DNA of 13,421 bases from DASZMJ01 sp035551935 (GTDB lineage: Bacteria; Planctomycetota; Planctomycetia; Isosphaerales; Isosphaeraceae). The first letter of the stretch is position 1, and every line of letters begins with the position of its first letter. The stretch is taken from positions 1 through 13,421 of the forward strand of contig DASZMJ010000625.1 of the NCBI GenBank assembly GCA_035551935.1. Reading direction: 5' to 3'. Below are positions 1 to 7,357 of the stretch, in pieces. The notes under the pieces are model-generated. The model did no database searches. It saw only the letters and a list, made by a program, of their open reading frames with translations, and was not told the origin of the DNA. The translations under genes were made by a program, and so were the position numbers.

Positions 1-25
1 CCCGCCCCCCCCCACGCCCGGATCG

Positions 26-439
26 TCAACGCGCGTCGGCCAGGGCCACCCGGAACGCCAGGCTCGGGGCCTTGCGCCGGGTGATCGCCGCGGCCACTTC
101 CGACCGCAGATGACCGGCGGCGCGCCCCAGGTGGTCGAGGACGGCCGCCGGATCGATCGCCGCGCCGGGGAGGGCGGAGGCGACCGTCACCAGGAGCCGC
201 GCCAGGTCCGGCGCCGGCTCGACGGCGACGACCCGCAGGGACTGGAGGAGCGCGTCCCCCTCGCCCGCCAGCACGCCGTCGAGCGTCTCGGCCACCTGCT
301 TGCAGAGCTGTCGGCCCTTCCTCGGCGCCTTCTTCCGGCCCGAGGACCTCGCCCGCTCGCGCGGGTCCACTCCGTCGTCCGGGTGGACCTCGGCGCAGAG
401 CGACCGCAGGACCTTCCGTCGAGGTCGTCGCATCGTCAT
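26..439 (-). CDS. rbfA: Ribosome-binding factor A (RbfA)-like protein
   Basis: Predicted 137-residue protein, close to the usual RbfA length (E. coli about 133). RbfA is a single KH-type domain protein that binds the 30S subunit during late 16S rRNA maturation and cold adaptation. Visible family features are RQLCKQVAETLDGVLAGE near residue 42, then SLRVVAVEPAPDLARLLVTV (the beta-strand with the D-x-A/x-R-x-x-V pattern), and near the C-terminus LRSEVAAAI followed by RKAPSLAFRV, which corresponds to the classic 'LR..L......P.L.F' ending. The basic N-terminus (RRPRRK) fits RNA binding. I chose the ATG at 439 because AAGGGG lies 6 nt before it. An in-frame GTG at 460 would add seven residues but would bury that ribosome binding site. 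The gene is not next to infB or truB within the window. Family assignment is from motif recognition only. Confidence 0.72.
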   Translation of the reverse strand: MTMRRPRRKVLRSLCAEVHPDDGVDPRERARSSGRKKAPRKGRQLCKQVAETLDGVLAGEGDALLQSLRVVAVEPAPDLARLLVTVASALPGAAIDPAAVLDHLGRAAGHLRSEVAAAITRRKAPSLAFRVALADAR

Positions 440-463
440 CGGATTCCCCTTCGCTCGCACTCA

Positions 464-494
464 CGATCGGCGCGCAAGTGGATCGCGCCGATCG
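464..494 (-). promoter_or_regulatory. Perfect 11-bp stem-loop upstream of the rbfA-like gene
   Basis: CGATCGGCGCG (464-474) is followed by a 9-nt loop and its exact reverse complement (484-494). It sits 25 nt upstream of the rbfA-like start, so it would be in the 5' leader of that mRNA. It is also about 220 nt past the cbiO stop. There is no T-tract on the minus strand after it, so a classical terminator is not supported. It could be a leader hairpin or an operator dyad. The rest of 440-716 shows no gene and no other feature I can support. Confidence 0.4.
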
Positions 495-716
495 ACCCTT
501 CGGGATCGATCGCCGTCACGTCGGGGGTTGCGAGCCCGGCCCGTCCGGACCGATCAGGACAGGGGCCCGAGACCGGGACGCGGGCTCGTCGCCACAAGGA
601 AGAGCGGTCGCATCGTCGGCCTCCATTTCGAGCGAAGGGGACGACCTCGCGGGTCGCGCCGCGCCATTCTCCGCGACCTCTCGGACCCGTCCCGGGGTGC
701 TCGGGTTCGGTGCCGA

Positions 717-1514
717 TCAGCCGATCGGCCGCAGCGCGAGGCTCAGGGGGACCTCGAGGCCGTGGGCGTCGAGCAAGGGGGCGTCGGCCAGGAGGGTGCG
801 CGAGGGGCCGTCGGCGACGACGAGGCCGCCGTCGAGCAGGAGGGTGCGGGGGCAGAGCTCGAGGACGAGCTCGAGGTCGTGGGTGGCGATGAGCTTGGTC
901 GCGGGCAAGGCCCGGATCAGGGCCAGGAACTGCCGACGGGCGCGGGGGTCGAGGTTGGCGGTCGGCTCGTCGAGGACCAGGACGGTCGGCTCGCAGGCGA
1001 GCACGCCGGCCAGGCAGGCGCGCTTGCGCTCGCCGAAGCTCAGGTGGTGCGGCGGCCGCTCGGCGGCGGGGCGCAAGCCGACGAGTTCGAGGCAGTCGAG
1101 CGCCCGGCGGCGGGCCTCGGCCTTCGACCGGCCGAGGTTCAACGGGCCGAAGGCGACGTCGTCGAGGACGGTCGTGCTGAAGAGCTGATCGTCCGGGTCC
1201 TGGAAGAGCAATCCCACCCGGCGTCGCACCTCGGGCCCGTTGCTGGGGTTGACCTCCAGGCCGTCGACCCAGACCGCGGGGGCCCGGCCGTCGCGGTCGG
1301 CCCGAGGGGCGCCGTGGGCGTGGACGACCGGGGCGCGGTCGCGACCGGGGAGCAAGCCGTTGAGGTGCAGGAGCAGCGTGCTCTTGCCGGCCCCGTTCGG
1401 CCCGACCAGCGCCACCGACTCGCCGCTCGCGATCTCGAAGGAGACCCCGCGCAGGGCCTCCTGGCCGTCGGGATAGCGATACGACAGGTCGGCGACGCGG
1501 ACGGCCGGGTTCAT
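717..1514 (-). CDS. cbiO: ECF cobalt/nickel transporter ATP-binding protein CbiO
   Basis: 265-residue ABC ATPase that would power Co2+/Ni2+ uptake by the CbiMQO-type importer on the cytoplasmic face. Visible motifs are Walker A GPNGAGKST (38-46), Q-loop LLFQDPDDQLFS (102-113), signature LSFGERKRA (158-166, the ECF-type variant of LSGGQ), Walker B TVLVLDEP (177-184), D-loop ANLDP (186-190) and H-loop ATHD (210-213). The QDPDDQLF string is typical of CbiO/EcfA ATPases. The start ATG overlaps the cbiQ stop by 4 nt (ATGA), so translation is probably coupled. Oddity: between the first helix (LNGLLPG) and the strand VWVDGLEV there is an Arg/Ala/His-rich insert of roughly 25 residues (about 58-82) that most family members lack. 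It also contains the least conserved sequence of the protein. Confidence 0.93.
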   Translation of the reverse strand: MNPAVRVADLSYRYPDGQEALRGVSFEIASGESVALVGPNGAGKSTLLLHLNGLLPGRDRAPVVHAHGAPRADRDGRAPAVWVDGLEVNPSNGPEVRRRVGLLFQDPDDQLFSTTVLDDVAFGPLNLGRSKAEARRRALDCLELVGLRPAAERPPHHLSFGERKRACLAGVLACEPTVLVLDEPTANLDPRARRQFLALIRALPATKLIATHDLELVLELCPRTLLLDGGLVVADGPSRTLLADAPLLDAHGLEVPLSLALRPIG

Positions 1515-2173
1515 GGGGCGTCGGCCCCGTCGAGGGTCCGGATCGTCCCGTCCCAGCCCCGCGCCAGCATCGCGTCGTGGACCCGCTCCCCGCGCTCCAG
1601 CGCCCGGAGCAAGAGCACCCCGATCAGGCCCGACAACAGGCCCCAGTCCAGCCGCCCCGACCGCCGGAACGTCCGCGACCGCCGCGCCCGCGCCATGCGT
1701 CCCAATTCCTCACCAAAAATGAAGAGATAACGGTACATGAAGTGGAGCGTCGCCACCAGGACGGCCGGCGCCCCGAGCCGTCGCAAGGCGCCGAGGAGGT
1801 CGCGGAACGGGGTGACGCCGGCCAGGGTCAAGAGGGCCAGCAGCGCCAGGGTGTTCCGGGCCAGGATCGACAGCGCGACGCCGAGCATCTCGACCCCGCC
1901 GGCGTGCGTGCGGGAAAACGCGAGGGTCGCCGCGAGGAAGCCGAAGAGGGGCAGGAACGCCAGCCATCGCCGGAAGAGCCCGAGCGGCTCGACGCCCGCC
2001 AGGCCGATCGCGAACGCCAGCACCAGCCCTTCGGCCGCCAGGGGCCGCCACGAGCCGGCGGGCGTGGCGACGACGGCGACGACGAACCCCAACGTCGCGA
2101 CCAGCTTGGCCCTCGCGTCGAGCCGCGCGACCGGCCCGGCGGCGACGCTCGGCTCCAGGGCCTCAGGCCGCAT
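1511..2173 (-). CDS. cbiQ: ECF cobalt/nickel transporter transmembrane protein CbiQ
   Basis: 220-residue T-component that couples the ATPase to the substrate-binding CbiM in the inner membrane. About five hydrophobic segments are visible: VATLGFVVAVVATP, LVLAFAIGLAGV, FLPLFGFLAATLAF, ILARNTLALLALLTLAGV and the C-terminal LLSGLIGVLLL. Two cytoplasmic coupling motifs of the CbiQ/EcfT type are present: MARARRSRTF around residues 157-166 and ERGERVHDAMLARGWDG near 190-206 (the Ala-Arg-Gly coupling helix). Its start overlaps the end of cbiM by 11 nt and its stop overlaps the cbiO start by 4 nt, so the three genes form one transcript. Length is slightly shorter than the usual 225-260 residues. Confidence 0.92.
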   Translation of the reverse strand: MRPEALEPSVAAGPVARLDARAKLVATLGFVVAVVATPAGSWRPLAAEGLVLAFAIGLAGVEPLGLFRRWLAFLPLFGFLAATLAFSRTHAGGVEMLGVALSILARNTLALLALLTLAGVTPFRDLLGALRRLGAPAVLVATLHFMYRYLFIFGEELGRMARARRSRTFRRSGRLDWGLLSGLIGVLLLRALERGERVHDAMLARGWDGTIRTLDGADAP

Positions 2174-3125
2174 CGACGCCGACCCTCTCCGCCGGCTTCC
2201 CCGCGGCGAACGCGCCCGCCAGGGCCAGCCCGACCCCGAAGACCGCCGCCGTGCCGACCAGGCCCGCCGCGGCCGTCGCGAACCGCACGCCCGGCAGCGC
2301 GTAGTCCGGGAATGGCGCCTTCAGGACCGGCCGCTCCTCCTTCGGCAGGAACCCCAGCCGCCCGCCGACGAACTCGAGGCCGTCCGCGTACTTCGACGCC
2401 AACGGCGCCAGGAAGATCGCCACGGCCATCGCGATCGCCAGCCCCGCCCCGGCCACCTGCCCCCAGCGGCCGGCGCGCGAGGTCGGCACCGGGGTGATGT
2501 CTTCGATCAAGTCCGGGCGGAGCAGCAGCAGGAACCGGACGACCAACCCGGTGATGACCGCCTCGCCCAGGCCGATCCCGGCATGCACGAGCGTCATCCA
2601 GCCCAGGATCTCCGAGAAGTTCACCGGCGCCGACAGCGCCAGCTCGACCGCGAACGCCCCCGAGGCCAGGATCACGCTGAACCAGGCCGCCGCCATCGCC
2701 CCGAGCAGGACGCCGACCTTGCCGCCGATCGCCCGCCGCAACGGCGCGTAGATCGCGTGGCCGCCGACGGCGCCGATGAGGCCCATGTTCACGAAGTTCG
2801 CCCCCAAGGCCGTCAGGCCGCCGTCGGCGAACAGGAAGCACTGGACGATCAGGACCGCCGCGATCACCACCGCGCCGGCCCACGGGCCGAGCACCACCGC
2901 GGCCAGTACGCCCCCGAGCAGGTGCCCGGAGATCGGCAGCGGGAACAGCGGGAAGTTGACCATCTGCGCCGCGAAGACGAACGCGGCCATCGTCCCCATC
3001 AGGACCGTCGTCCTCTCCCGCAGCCTCGCCCGCAACGTCCTCAGGCCGTACCCCAGCCCCACCGCGGCCACGACCCCGGTCGCCGCCGCGACTTGCGGTG
3101 ACAGGACGCCGTCGGGGACATGCAT
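2163..3125 (-). CDS. cbiM: Cobalt/nickel ECF substrate-binding protein CbiM with C-terminal PDGLE (CbiN-like) domain
   Basis: 320-residue membrane protein, the metal-selecting S-component of a cobalt/nickel ECF importer. The start is fixed by the family hallmark MHVPDGVLS: in characterised NikM/CbiM the free N-terminus and His2 take part in metal binding, so upstream in-frame starts (to 3203) would destroy function. PLPISGHLLGG places the second conserved His at about residue 68. Multiple hydrophobic segments follow, then FADGGLTALGANFVNMG. From about residue 215 a second module begins: a membrane segment, the string KYADGLEFVG (the PDGLE motif) and a final membrane helix (ATAAAGLVGTAAVFGVGLALAG). 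This replaces a separate CbiN/NikN. Co2+ and Ni2+ cannot be told apart from sequence alone, and no cobalamin or urease gene lies nearby. The ribosome binding site is weak (GAGG about 9 nt upstream). Confidence 0.92.
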   Translation of the reverse strand: MHVPDGVLSPQVAAATGVVAAVGLGYGLRTLRARLRERTTVLMGTMAAFVFAAQMVNFPLFPLPISGHLLGGVLAAVVLGPWAGAVVIAAVLIVQCFLFADGGLTALGANFVNMGLIGAVGGHAIYAPLRRAIGGKVGVLLGAMAAAWFSVILASGAFAVELALSAPVNFSEILGWMTLVHAGIGLGEAVITGLVVRFLLLLRPDLIEDITPVPTSRAGRWGQVAGAGLAIAMAVAIFLAPLASKYADGLEFVGGRLGFLPKEERPVLKAPFPDYALPGVRFATAAAGLVGTAAVFGVGLALAGAFAAGKPAERVGVDAA

Positions 3126-3144
3126 GACTGCGGGCCTCGTGGGA

Positions 3145-3179
3145 ATGTTATGCGCGTTTTCCAGGAACGCGCATATCAT
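3145..3179 (-). promoter_or_regulatory. Operator-like inverted repeat upstream of cbiM
   Basis: Arms 3145-3158 and 3166-3179 are complementary over 13 of 14 positions, with a perfect 10-bp core (TATGCGCGTT / AACGCGCATA) and a 7-nt centre (TTCCAGG). It lies 20-54 nt upstream of the cbiM ATG, where an operator or leader hairpin would act. ATG/CAT outer ends with a GC inner core suit a dimeric repressor. A nickel- or cobalt-sensing regulator such as NikR is a reasonable guess, but the site does not match the E. coli GTATGA-N16-TCATAC consensus. No B12-box is visible, so a cobalamin riboswitch is unlikely. Confidence 0.5.
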
Positions 3180-3231
3180 CCGCTGCAACCGCGGCGCCGG
3201 CAAGGGTCGAGCCGATGGTTTTTTGGGAGGG

Positions 3232-3323
3232 GAGCTATCCGCAGATGGCGCAGATGAAAACAGATGAAGAACTAATTTGATTTTTCTTCATCTGTTTTCA
3301 TCTGCGCCATCTGCGGATAGCTC
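3232..3323. repeat. 40-bp perfect inverted repeat (intergenic hairpin element)
   Basis: Left arm 3232-3271 and right arm 3284-3323 are exact reverse complements, enclosing a 12-nt AT-rich loop (CTAATTTGATTT). Each arm contains three spaced CAGATG words (at 3242, 3251 and 3261 in the left arm), so the arm itself is a degenerate repeat of about 9-10 nt. It begins 5 nt beyond the stop of the molybdopterin subunit gene and could fold into a long RNA hairpin that ends or protects that transcript. There is no T-tract on the minus strand downstream. The arm is AT-richer than its surroundings, which suggests an inserted interspersed element. CAGATG/CATCTG-type repeats recur in many planctomycete intergenic regions as far as I recall. 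Confidence 0.9.
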
Positions 3324-3328
3324 TCTCT

Positions 3329-5467
3329 TCATTCACCCAGGTTCATCGGCATCGCCCTGAGCCTCTTGCCCGAGGCCCGCGCGATGGCGTTGCCGACGGC
3401 GGGGGCGACGGCGACGATGGGGGTCTCGCCGGCGCCGGCGGGGGGCAAGTCCTTGCGGTCGAGGAGGACGACCTCGATCGGCGGCACGTCGGCGAAGCGG
3501 GGGACGCGGTAGCGCGAGAGGCGGGCGTTGAGGACCTTGCCGCCCTCGAAGCGGATCGCCTCGAAGAGGGCGCCGCCGAGGCCCATGACCGTCGCGCCCT
3601 CGACCTGGTTGGACAGGTGGTCGGGGTTGACGATCGCGCCGCACTCGAACGCCGTCACGAGCCGGGCGACGCGCACGGCGCCGGTGGCCTTGTCGACCTC
3701 GACCTCGGCGCAGGTGGCGACGTGGCCCCCCTTCTCCGCCCCGCAGGCGAGGCCGACCCCGCGCCCTTCGGCCAGCTTGGTCTTGCCCCAGCCGAACCGC
3801 TCGGCCGCGGCCTTCAGGACGGCCTTCATGCGCTCATCCTTGAGGTTCTTGAGGCGGAACGCGAGCGGGTCGAGGCCGAGCTCGGTCGCGAGCTCGTCCA
3901 TCAACGACTCGCGGGCGAAGTGGTTGGCGGTCGCGGCGAGGGCGCGGTAGGAGCCCTGGCGGAGGGGGGACTGCGAGTTGCGGAAGGCGTGGCGGCGGTT
4001 GGGGACGTCGTAGGGGGTCTCGAGTCCGGAGCCGCCCGAGTTGATGTTGACGAAGTCCCACGCGACGAGCGTGCCGTCCTTGCTCGCGCCGGCGGCGGCC
4101 TCGATCACGCCGGCGGGTCGGAAGTAGGCCCAGGTGAATTCTTCTTCGCGCGTCCACGCGACGCGGACCGGCTTGCCGACCTTCTTCGACAGCCGCGCGG
4201 CCTCGACGGCCGCGTCGCCGGTGTGCTTGCCGCCGTAGCCGGCGCCGGTGTCGGGGACGATCGCGCGGACCTTGTCCTCGCCGAGGCCCAGGGCCCGCGC
4301 CACCTCGGAACGGACCCCGAACGGCCGCTGGCTGCCGGTCCAGACGGTCATTTTCTCGCCGTCCCACTCGGCCAGGGCCGCGCGGGGCTCGAGCGGGGTG
4401 TGGGCGATATAGGCGACGGTGTAGGTCGCCCTCCGCGAGACGTCGGCCGCCTTCAAAGCCTCCTCGACCGAGCCGGCCTCGCGCCCCGACGGGCCGCCCT
4501 GGGCGTGCTGCTTGAGGTGGTCGAAGAGCTCGCGGTCGGAGGGCATCGCCGGGCCGGGCTTCCACTCGACGCGGAGCGCGGCGAGGGCCTTCGCGGCGGT
4601 CGCGTCATCGGGCGCGACGACGCCGACGAACTCGCCGTCGCGGACGACCGTCACGCCGGGCAGCGCCTCGGCCTTCGAGGCGTCGAGGCTCGCGATCGTC
4701 GCCCCATATGCCGGCGGCCGGAGCACCCTGCCGTGGAGCATACCGGGCCGCTTGAGGTCGCTCGTATACTGGTGCTTGCCGGTGACGAACGCGCGGCCGT
4801 CGACCTTGGGCGCCGACTTGCCGGCCACCTTCCATTGCGACGGGGGCGTGGTCGCCTCGCCGTCGCCGATGGCCTTGAGGAGCTCCTTGCCCTCGGTCAG
4901 CTCGCCGAAGCCGATCGAACGACCATGGCCATGCTCGCGCTCGACGACCTTGCCGTCGGCGACGTCGAGCGTGTCGCGGTCCACCTTCCAGCGCGACGCG
5001 GCCAGGTCGATGAGCTGCGCGCGGGCCGCGGCGGCGGCGCGGCGGAGCTGGGGGGACATCGTGGGGGTGGAGCGGCTGCCGAAGGTCCCCATGTCGAACG
5101 GGGTCCGAGCGGTGTCGGCCATCACGAGCCGGACCGACTCCAACGGCACTCGCAATTCATCGGCGACGGCCTGCCCCAGGGATGTGCGAATATTCTGGCC
5201 CACCTCGGCCTTGCCGGTGTGCGCGGTGATCGTGCCGTCCTGCGCGACGTGCAGCCACGCGGCCAGCTCCCTCGGCATCGCCGGACCTCGGCCGCGCTGC
5301 AACGGCGCGGCCGACGACGACCTCGGCAGGCAGAGGATGACCAGGCCGCCGCCGAGCACCTTGAGGAAGGCACGGCGGTCGATCTCGAAGGGGATCTCGG
5401 CGTCGTCGAGCAGCTCGTAGCGCTCGGGCTCGATCGCGAAGGCGGTCGAGAGGTCGTGATCGATCAT
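3329..5467 (-). CDS. Molybdopterin-binding large subunit, xanthine dehydrogenase / isoquinoline 1-oxidoreductase beta-subunit family
   Basis: 712-residue protein of the IorB-like molybdenum hydroxylase family, which hydroxylates N-heterocycles or aldehydes using water and passes electrons to its [2Fe-2S] partner. An N-terminal twin-arginine segment, DRRAFLKVLGGGLVILCL (30-47), suggests Tat export of the folded complex, but it follows an unusually long 30-residue acidic leader. Family motifs are GKAEVGQNIRTSLGQ (about 85-99), GTFGSRST (127-134), VTGKHQYTSDL (228-238), GAGYGGKHTGDA (408-419), RQGSYRALAATANHFARES, and PAGAGETPI near the C-terminus, whose Glu (about 681) is the expected catalytic base. 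The start ATG at 5467 overlaps the small-subunit stop by 4 nt. An upstream in-frame reading to 5998 runs antisense-free through the small subunit and is not real. The substrate is unknown. No cytochrome c or cofactor-insertion chaperone gene adjoins it. Confidence 0.9.
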   Translation of the reverse strand: MIDHDLSTAFAIEPERYELLDDAEIPFEIDRRAFLKVLGGGLVILCLPRSSSAAPLQRGRGPAMPRELAAWLHVAQDGTITAHTGKAEVGQNIRTSLGQAVADELRVPLESVRLVMADTARTPFDMGTFGSRSTPTMSPQLRRAAAAARAQLIDLAASRWKVDRDTLDVADGKVVEREHGHGRSIGFGELTEGKELLKAIGDGEATTPPSQWKVAGKSAPKVDGRAFVTGKHQYTSDLKRPGMLHGRVLRPPAYGATIASLDASKAEALPGVTVVRDGEFVGVVAPDDATAAKALAALRVEWKPGPAMPSDRELFDHLKQHAQGGPSGREAGSVEEALKAADVSRRATYTVAYIAHTPLEPRAALAEWDGEKMTVWTGSQRPFGVRSEVARALGLGEDKVRAIVPDTGAGYGGKHTGDAAVEAARLSKKVGKPVRVAWTREEEFTWAYFRPAGVIEAAAGASKDGTLVAWDFVNINSGGSGLETPYDVPNRRHAFRNSQSPLRQGSYRALAATANHFARESLMDELATELGLDPLAFRLKNLKDERMKAVLKAAAERFGWGKTKLAEGRGVGLACGAEKGGHVATCAEVEVDKATGAVRVARLVTAFECGAIVNPDHLSNQVEGATVMGLGGALFEAIRFEGGKVLNARLSRYRVPRFADVPPIEVVLLDRKDLPPAGAGETPIVAVAPAVGNAIARASGKRLRAMPMNLGE

Positions 5468-5940
5468 CGCGCACCCCCTTTCGAATGCGCGGCCTGCTGG
5501 ATCGCCGTGATGATCCGCCGGTAGGTGCCGCAGCGGCAGACGTTCCCCTGCATCGCCTTGACGATCGCTTCCTCGTCCGGGTCGGGCTCCTTGGCGAGCA
5601 AGGCGGCGCCCGACATGATCATGCCGGGGGTGCAGTAGCCGCACTGCAAGGCGCCGACCTCCAGGAATGCCTCCTGGAGCGGGTGAAGGTGATCCCCGTG
5701 AGCAAGTCCTTCGATGGTCGTGATCGGCTTGTCGCCGACGGCGCCGACGCGGGCGAGGCACGACCGGGTGGCCTGGCCGTCGACCAGGACGGTGCAGGCG
5801 CCGCAGCGCCCCTCGCCGCAGCCGTACTTGGCGCCGGTCAGGTCGAGGTCGTCCCGCAGGACGCTCAGGAGGCTGCGGTCCGGGTCCGCATCCACCCGAC
5901 GGCTCTCCCCGTTGACCTTCAGTTGCAACACCTTCGGCAT
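5464..5940 (-). CDS. [2Fe-2S] small subunit of molybdenum hydroxylase (IorA/CoxS-like)
   Basis: 158-residue electron-transfer subunit of the enzyme encoded immediately downstream. The N-terminal plant-ferredoxin-like domain carries Cys41, Cys46, Cys49 and Cys61 (CGEGRCGAC then SC). The C-terminal helical domain carries CGYCTPGM (Cys100, Cys103) and CRCGTYRRI (Cys135, Cys137). Together these bind two [2Fe-2S] clusters. Length is typical for IorA/CoxS-type subunits (150-160). The start ATG follows AAAGGAGG with a 6-nt gap, a strong ribosome binding site. It has no signal peptide of its own, so export, if it occurs, would rely on the Tat signal of the large subunit. It lies 54 bp downstream of the serine hydrolase gene on the same strand and may share its transcript. 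Confidence 0.95.
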   Translation of the reverse strand: MPKVLQLKVNGESRRVDADPDRSLLSVLRDDLDLTGAKYGCGEGRCGACTVLVDGQATRSCLARVGAVGDKPITTIEGLAHGDHLHPLQEAFLEVGALQCGYCTPGMIMSGAALLAKEPDPDEEAIVKAMQGNVCRCGTYRRIITAIQQAAHSKGGAR

Positions 5941-5994
5941 GCCTCGCCTCCTTTCTGGAAAGGAAAGAGCGTCGTCGGCCTCGCGCGCGGCCCG

Positions 5995-7146
5995 TCAATC
6001 CTCGGTGAGGGCGGCGAAGACCTTGAGGACGAGGTCCTTCTCGAAGTCCCTGGGGAACCGGTCGCCGTTGCCGAGGCGGACGAAGACGAGGTCGCGGCTC
6101 GGGCAGACGAAGCCGTCATTGTTGTTGCGGCCGAGGGTCATCATCAGGTCACTCGGCGCGCCGGGGACTCGGGGCTGGACCCACCACTGGCCGCCGTAGA
6201 TCGGCTGCGCCGGCGAGGGCTTCCAGGCGAAGTCGTAGTACGACTCGGGCACGACCCGCTTGCCGTCCCACTCCCCCTTGTGCAAGGCGAGGTAGCAGAA
6301 CCGGGCATGCTCGCGCGGGTTCGTGTAAATACCGCTATATCCCTGGCTGTACGGCCCGATCGCGCCGTCGCCGCCGAGCTGCTGCCAGCGGAGGTGCGTC
6401 TCGCCGATCGGGCCGAGCATGCGCTCCTTCAGAAACGGGAAGAGGTCGGTCTTCGTCGCATGGTGGAAGACGAGAACCAGATGGGCGACGCCCGCGTTGC
6501 TGTAGTGGAACTCGCGGCCCGGGTCGGCCTTCAGCCTGGCCATCGGCGACCCCTCGACGTGGCCGAGCGCCCATTCGAAGGGCTTCTTCATCGGCGGGTT
6601 CTCCTCCGAGAGCCCCGAGGCCATGTTCAAGAGGTTGCGGACGGTGATGTCCGCCTTCCTCGGGTCGGGTAACGGCAGCGACTCGGGCAGCCACTCCTCG
6701 TTGCAGACTTTCGTGTCGAGGGTCAGCTTCCTCCCGTCCGGCAGCGGGCCGTTGCCGAAGTCGGCCAGGATCAGGCCGAAGGCCGCGCTCGTGTACGACT
6801 TCGAGCTCGAGTAGATGTTGAACTCGGTCTTCGGCTCGGCGTCCCTGTACCACTCGCCGACGACGTACCCCCTCCGGATCACCAGCAGGCCCGTCCCGCC
6901 GCTCCCCCTCGTGTTGACCTTCCACGCCTCCTTGAGCCTGTCCCAGTCCACCCCCGCGACCTTCCGGATCTCCGCCTTCTTGCTCTCGTCCGGCTCCCCC
7001 TCCTTCGGCAGCAGGCTCCTCCATCCCCCCTCGTCCTCCGACTTCGGGAAGTAGTTAGATAGTCTCCCCTTCGGTTCCTCGGCCTGCGTCGTGCCGACGA
7101 GCCCGAGGACCGCCGCGACCGCGAGCATCCACGACATGTTGCGCAT
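5995..7146 (-). CDS. Secreted serine hydrolase, beta-lactamase (class C / EstB-like) family
   Basis: 383-residue protein with a Sec-type signal peptide (MRNMSWMLAVAAVLGLVGTTQAEE, cleavage likely after TQA at about residue 22) and a beta-lactamase/penicillin-binding-protein fold. The nucleophile motif SSSK (Ser113, Lys116) and the second motif YSN (Tyr215, Asn217) are both present. TLGRNNNDG near 337-345 stands where the KTG-like third motif would be but does not match it, arguing against true AmpC activity and for an esterase or peptidase. The start is supported by GGGGGAGGAATCG just before the ATG. Such families are expanded in planctomycetes, and the substrate cannot be inferred. It is the first gene of a possible minus-strand unit with the molybdenum hydroxylase subunits and is divergent from hicB. 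Confidence 0.88.
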   Translation of the reverse strand: MRNMSWMLAVAAVLGLVGTTQAEEPKGRLSNYFPKSEDEGGWRSLLPKEGEPDESKKAEIRKVAGVDWDRLKEAWKVNTRGSGGTGLLVIRRGYVVGEWYRDAEPKTEFNIYSSSKSYTSAAFGLILADFGNGPLPDGRKLTLDTKVCNEEWLPESLPLPDPRKADITVRNLLNMASGLSEENPPMKKPFEWALGHVEGSPMARLKADPGREFHYSNAGVAHLVLVFHHATKTDLFPFLKERMLGPIGETHLRWQQLGGDGAIGPYSQGYSGIYTNPREHARFCYLALHKGEWDGKRVVPESYYDFAWKPSPAQPIYGGQWWVQPRVPGAPSDLMMTLGRNNNDGFVCPSRDLVFVRLGNGDRFPRDFEKDLVLKVFAALTED

Positions 7147-7357
7147 CGATTCCTCCCCCTTCGACCGATACTGCCCGCGCCGACGGCCCGGGCCCTCCCG
7201 ATTGCGACAGGATAGGCCTGCACCGCCGGCGCCGCCAGGACATTCCGGCCCGATGCCCGCTTGCAGTCGGCGACCGCGAGCGAGTCGTTGACGAATCGGC
7301 CGGGATGGGCGATCCTCGACGAGAAGGAATCCGGAGCCCCGACGAGGAGGTCCGCCG

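Noticed and set aside
110..1730. Long plus-strand frames over the rbfA-like and cbiO genes
   Set aside because: They are antisense shadows of genes with clear motifs, and their Arg/Gly/Pro-rich composition is typical of shifted GC-rich codons.
3126..3231. Cobalamin riboswitch upstream of cbiM
   Set aside because: No B12-box or the expected multi-stem architecture is visible; only the single dyad at 3145-3179 is present.
3617..5524. 635-codon plus-strand frame
   Set aside because: It is exactly antisense to the molybdopterin subunit, whose motifs are unmistakable. The frame is open only because of high GC.
5468..5998. N-terminal extension of the molybdopterin subunit
   Set aside because: It would overlap the whole [2Fe-2S] gene in another frame. 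The ATG at 5467 gives the expected 4-bp coupled overlap and a Tat motif.
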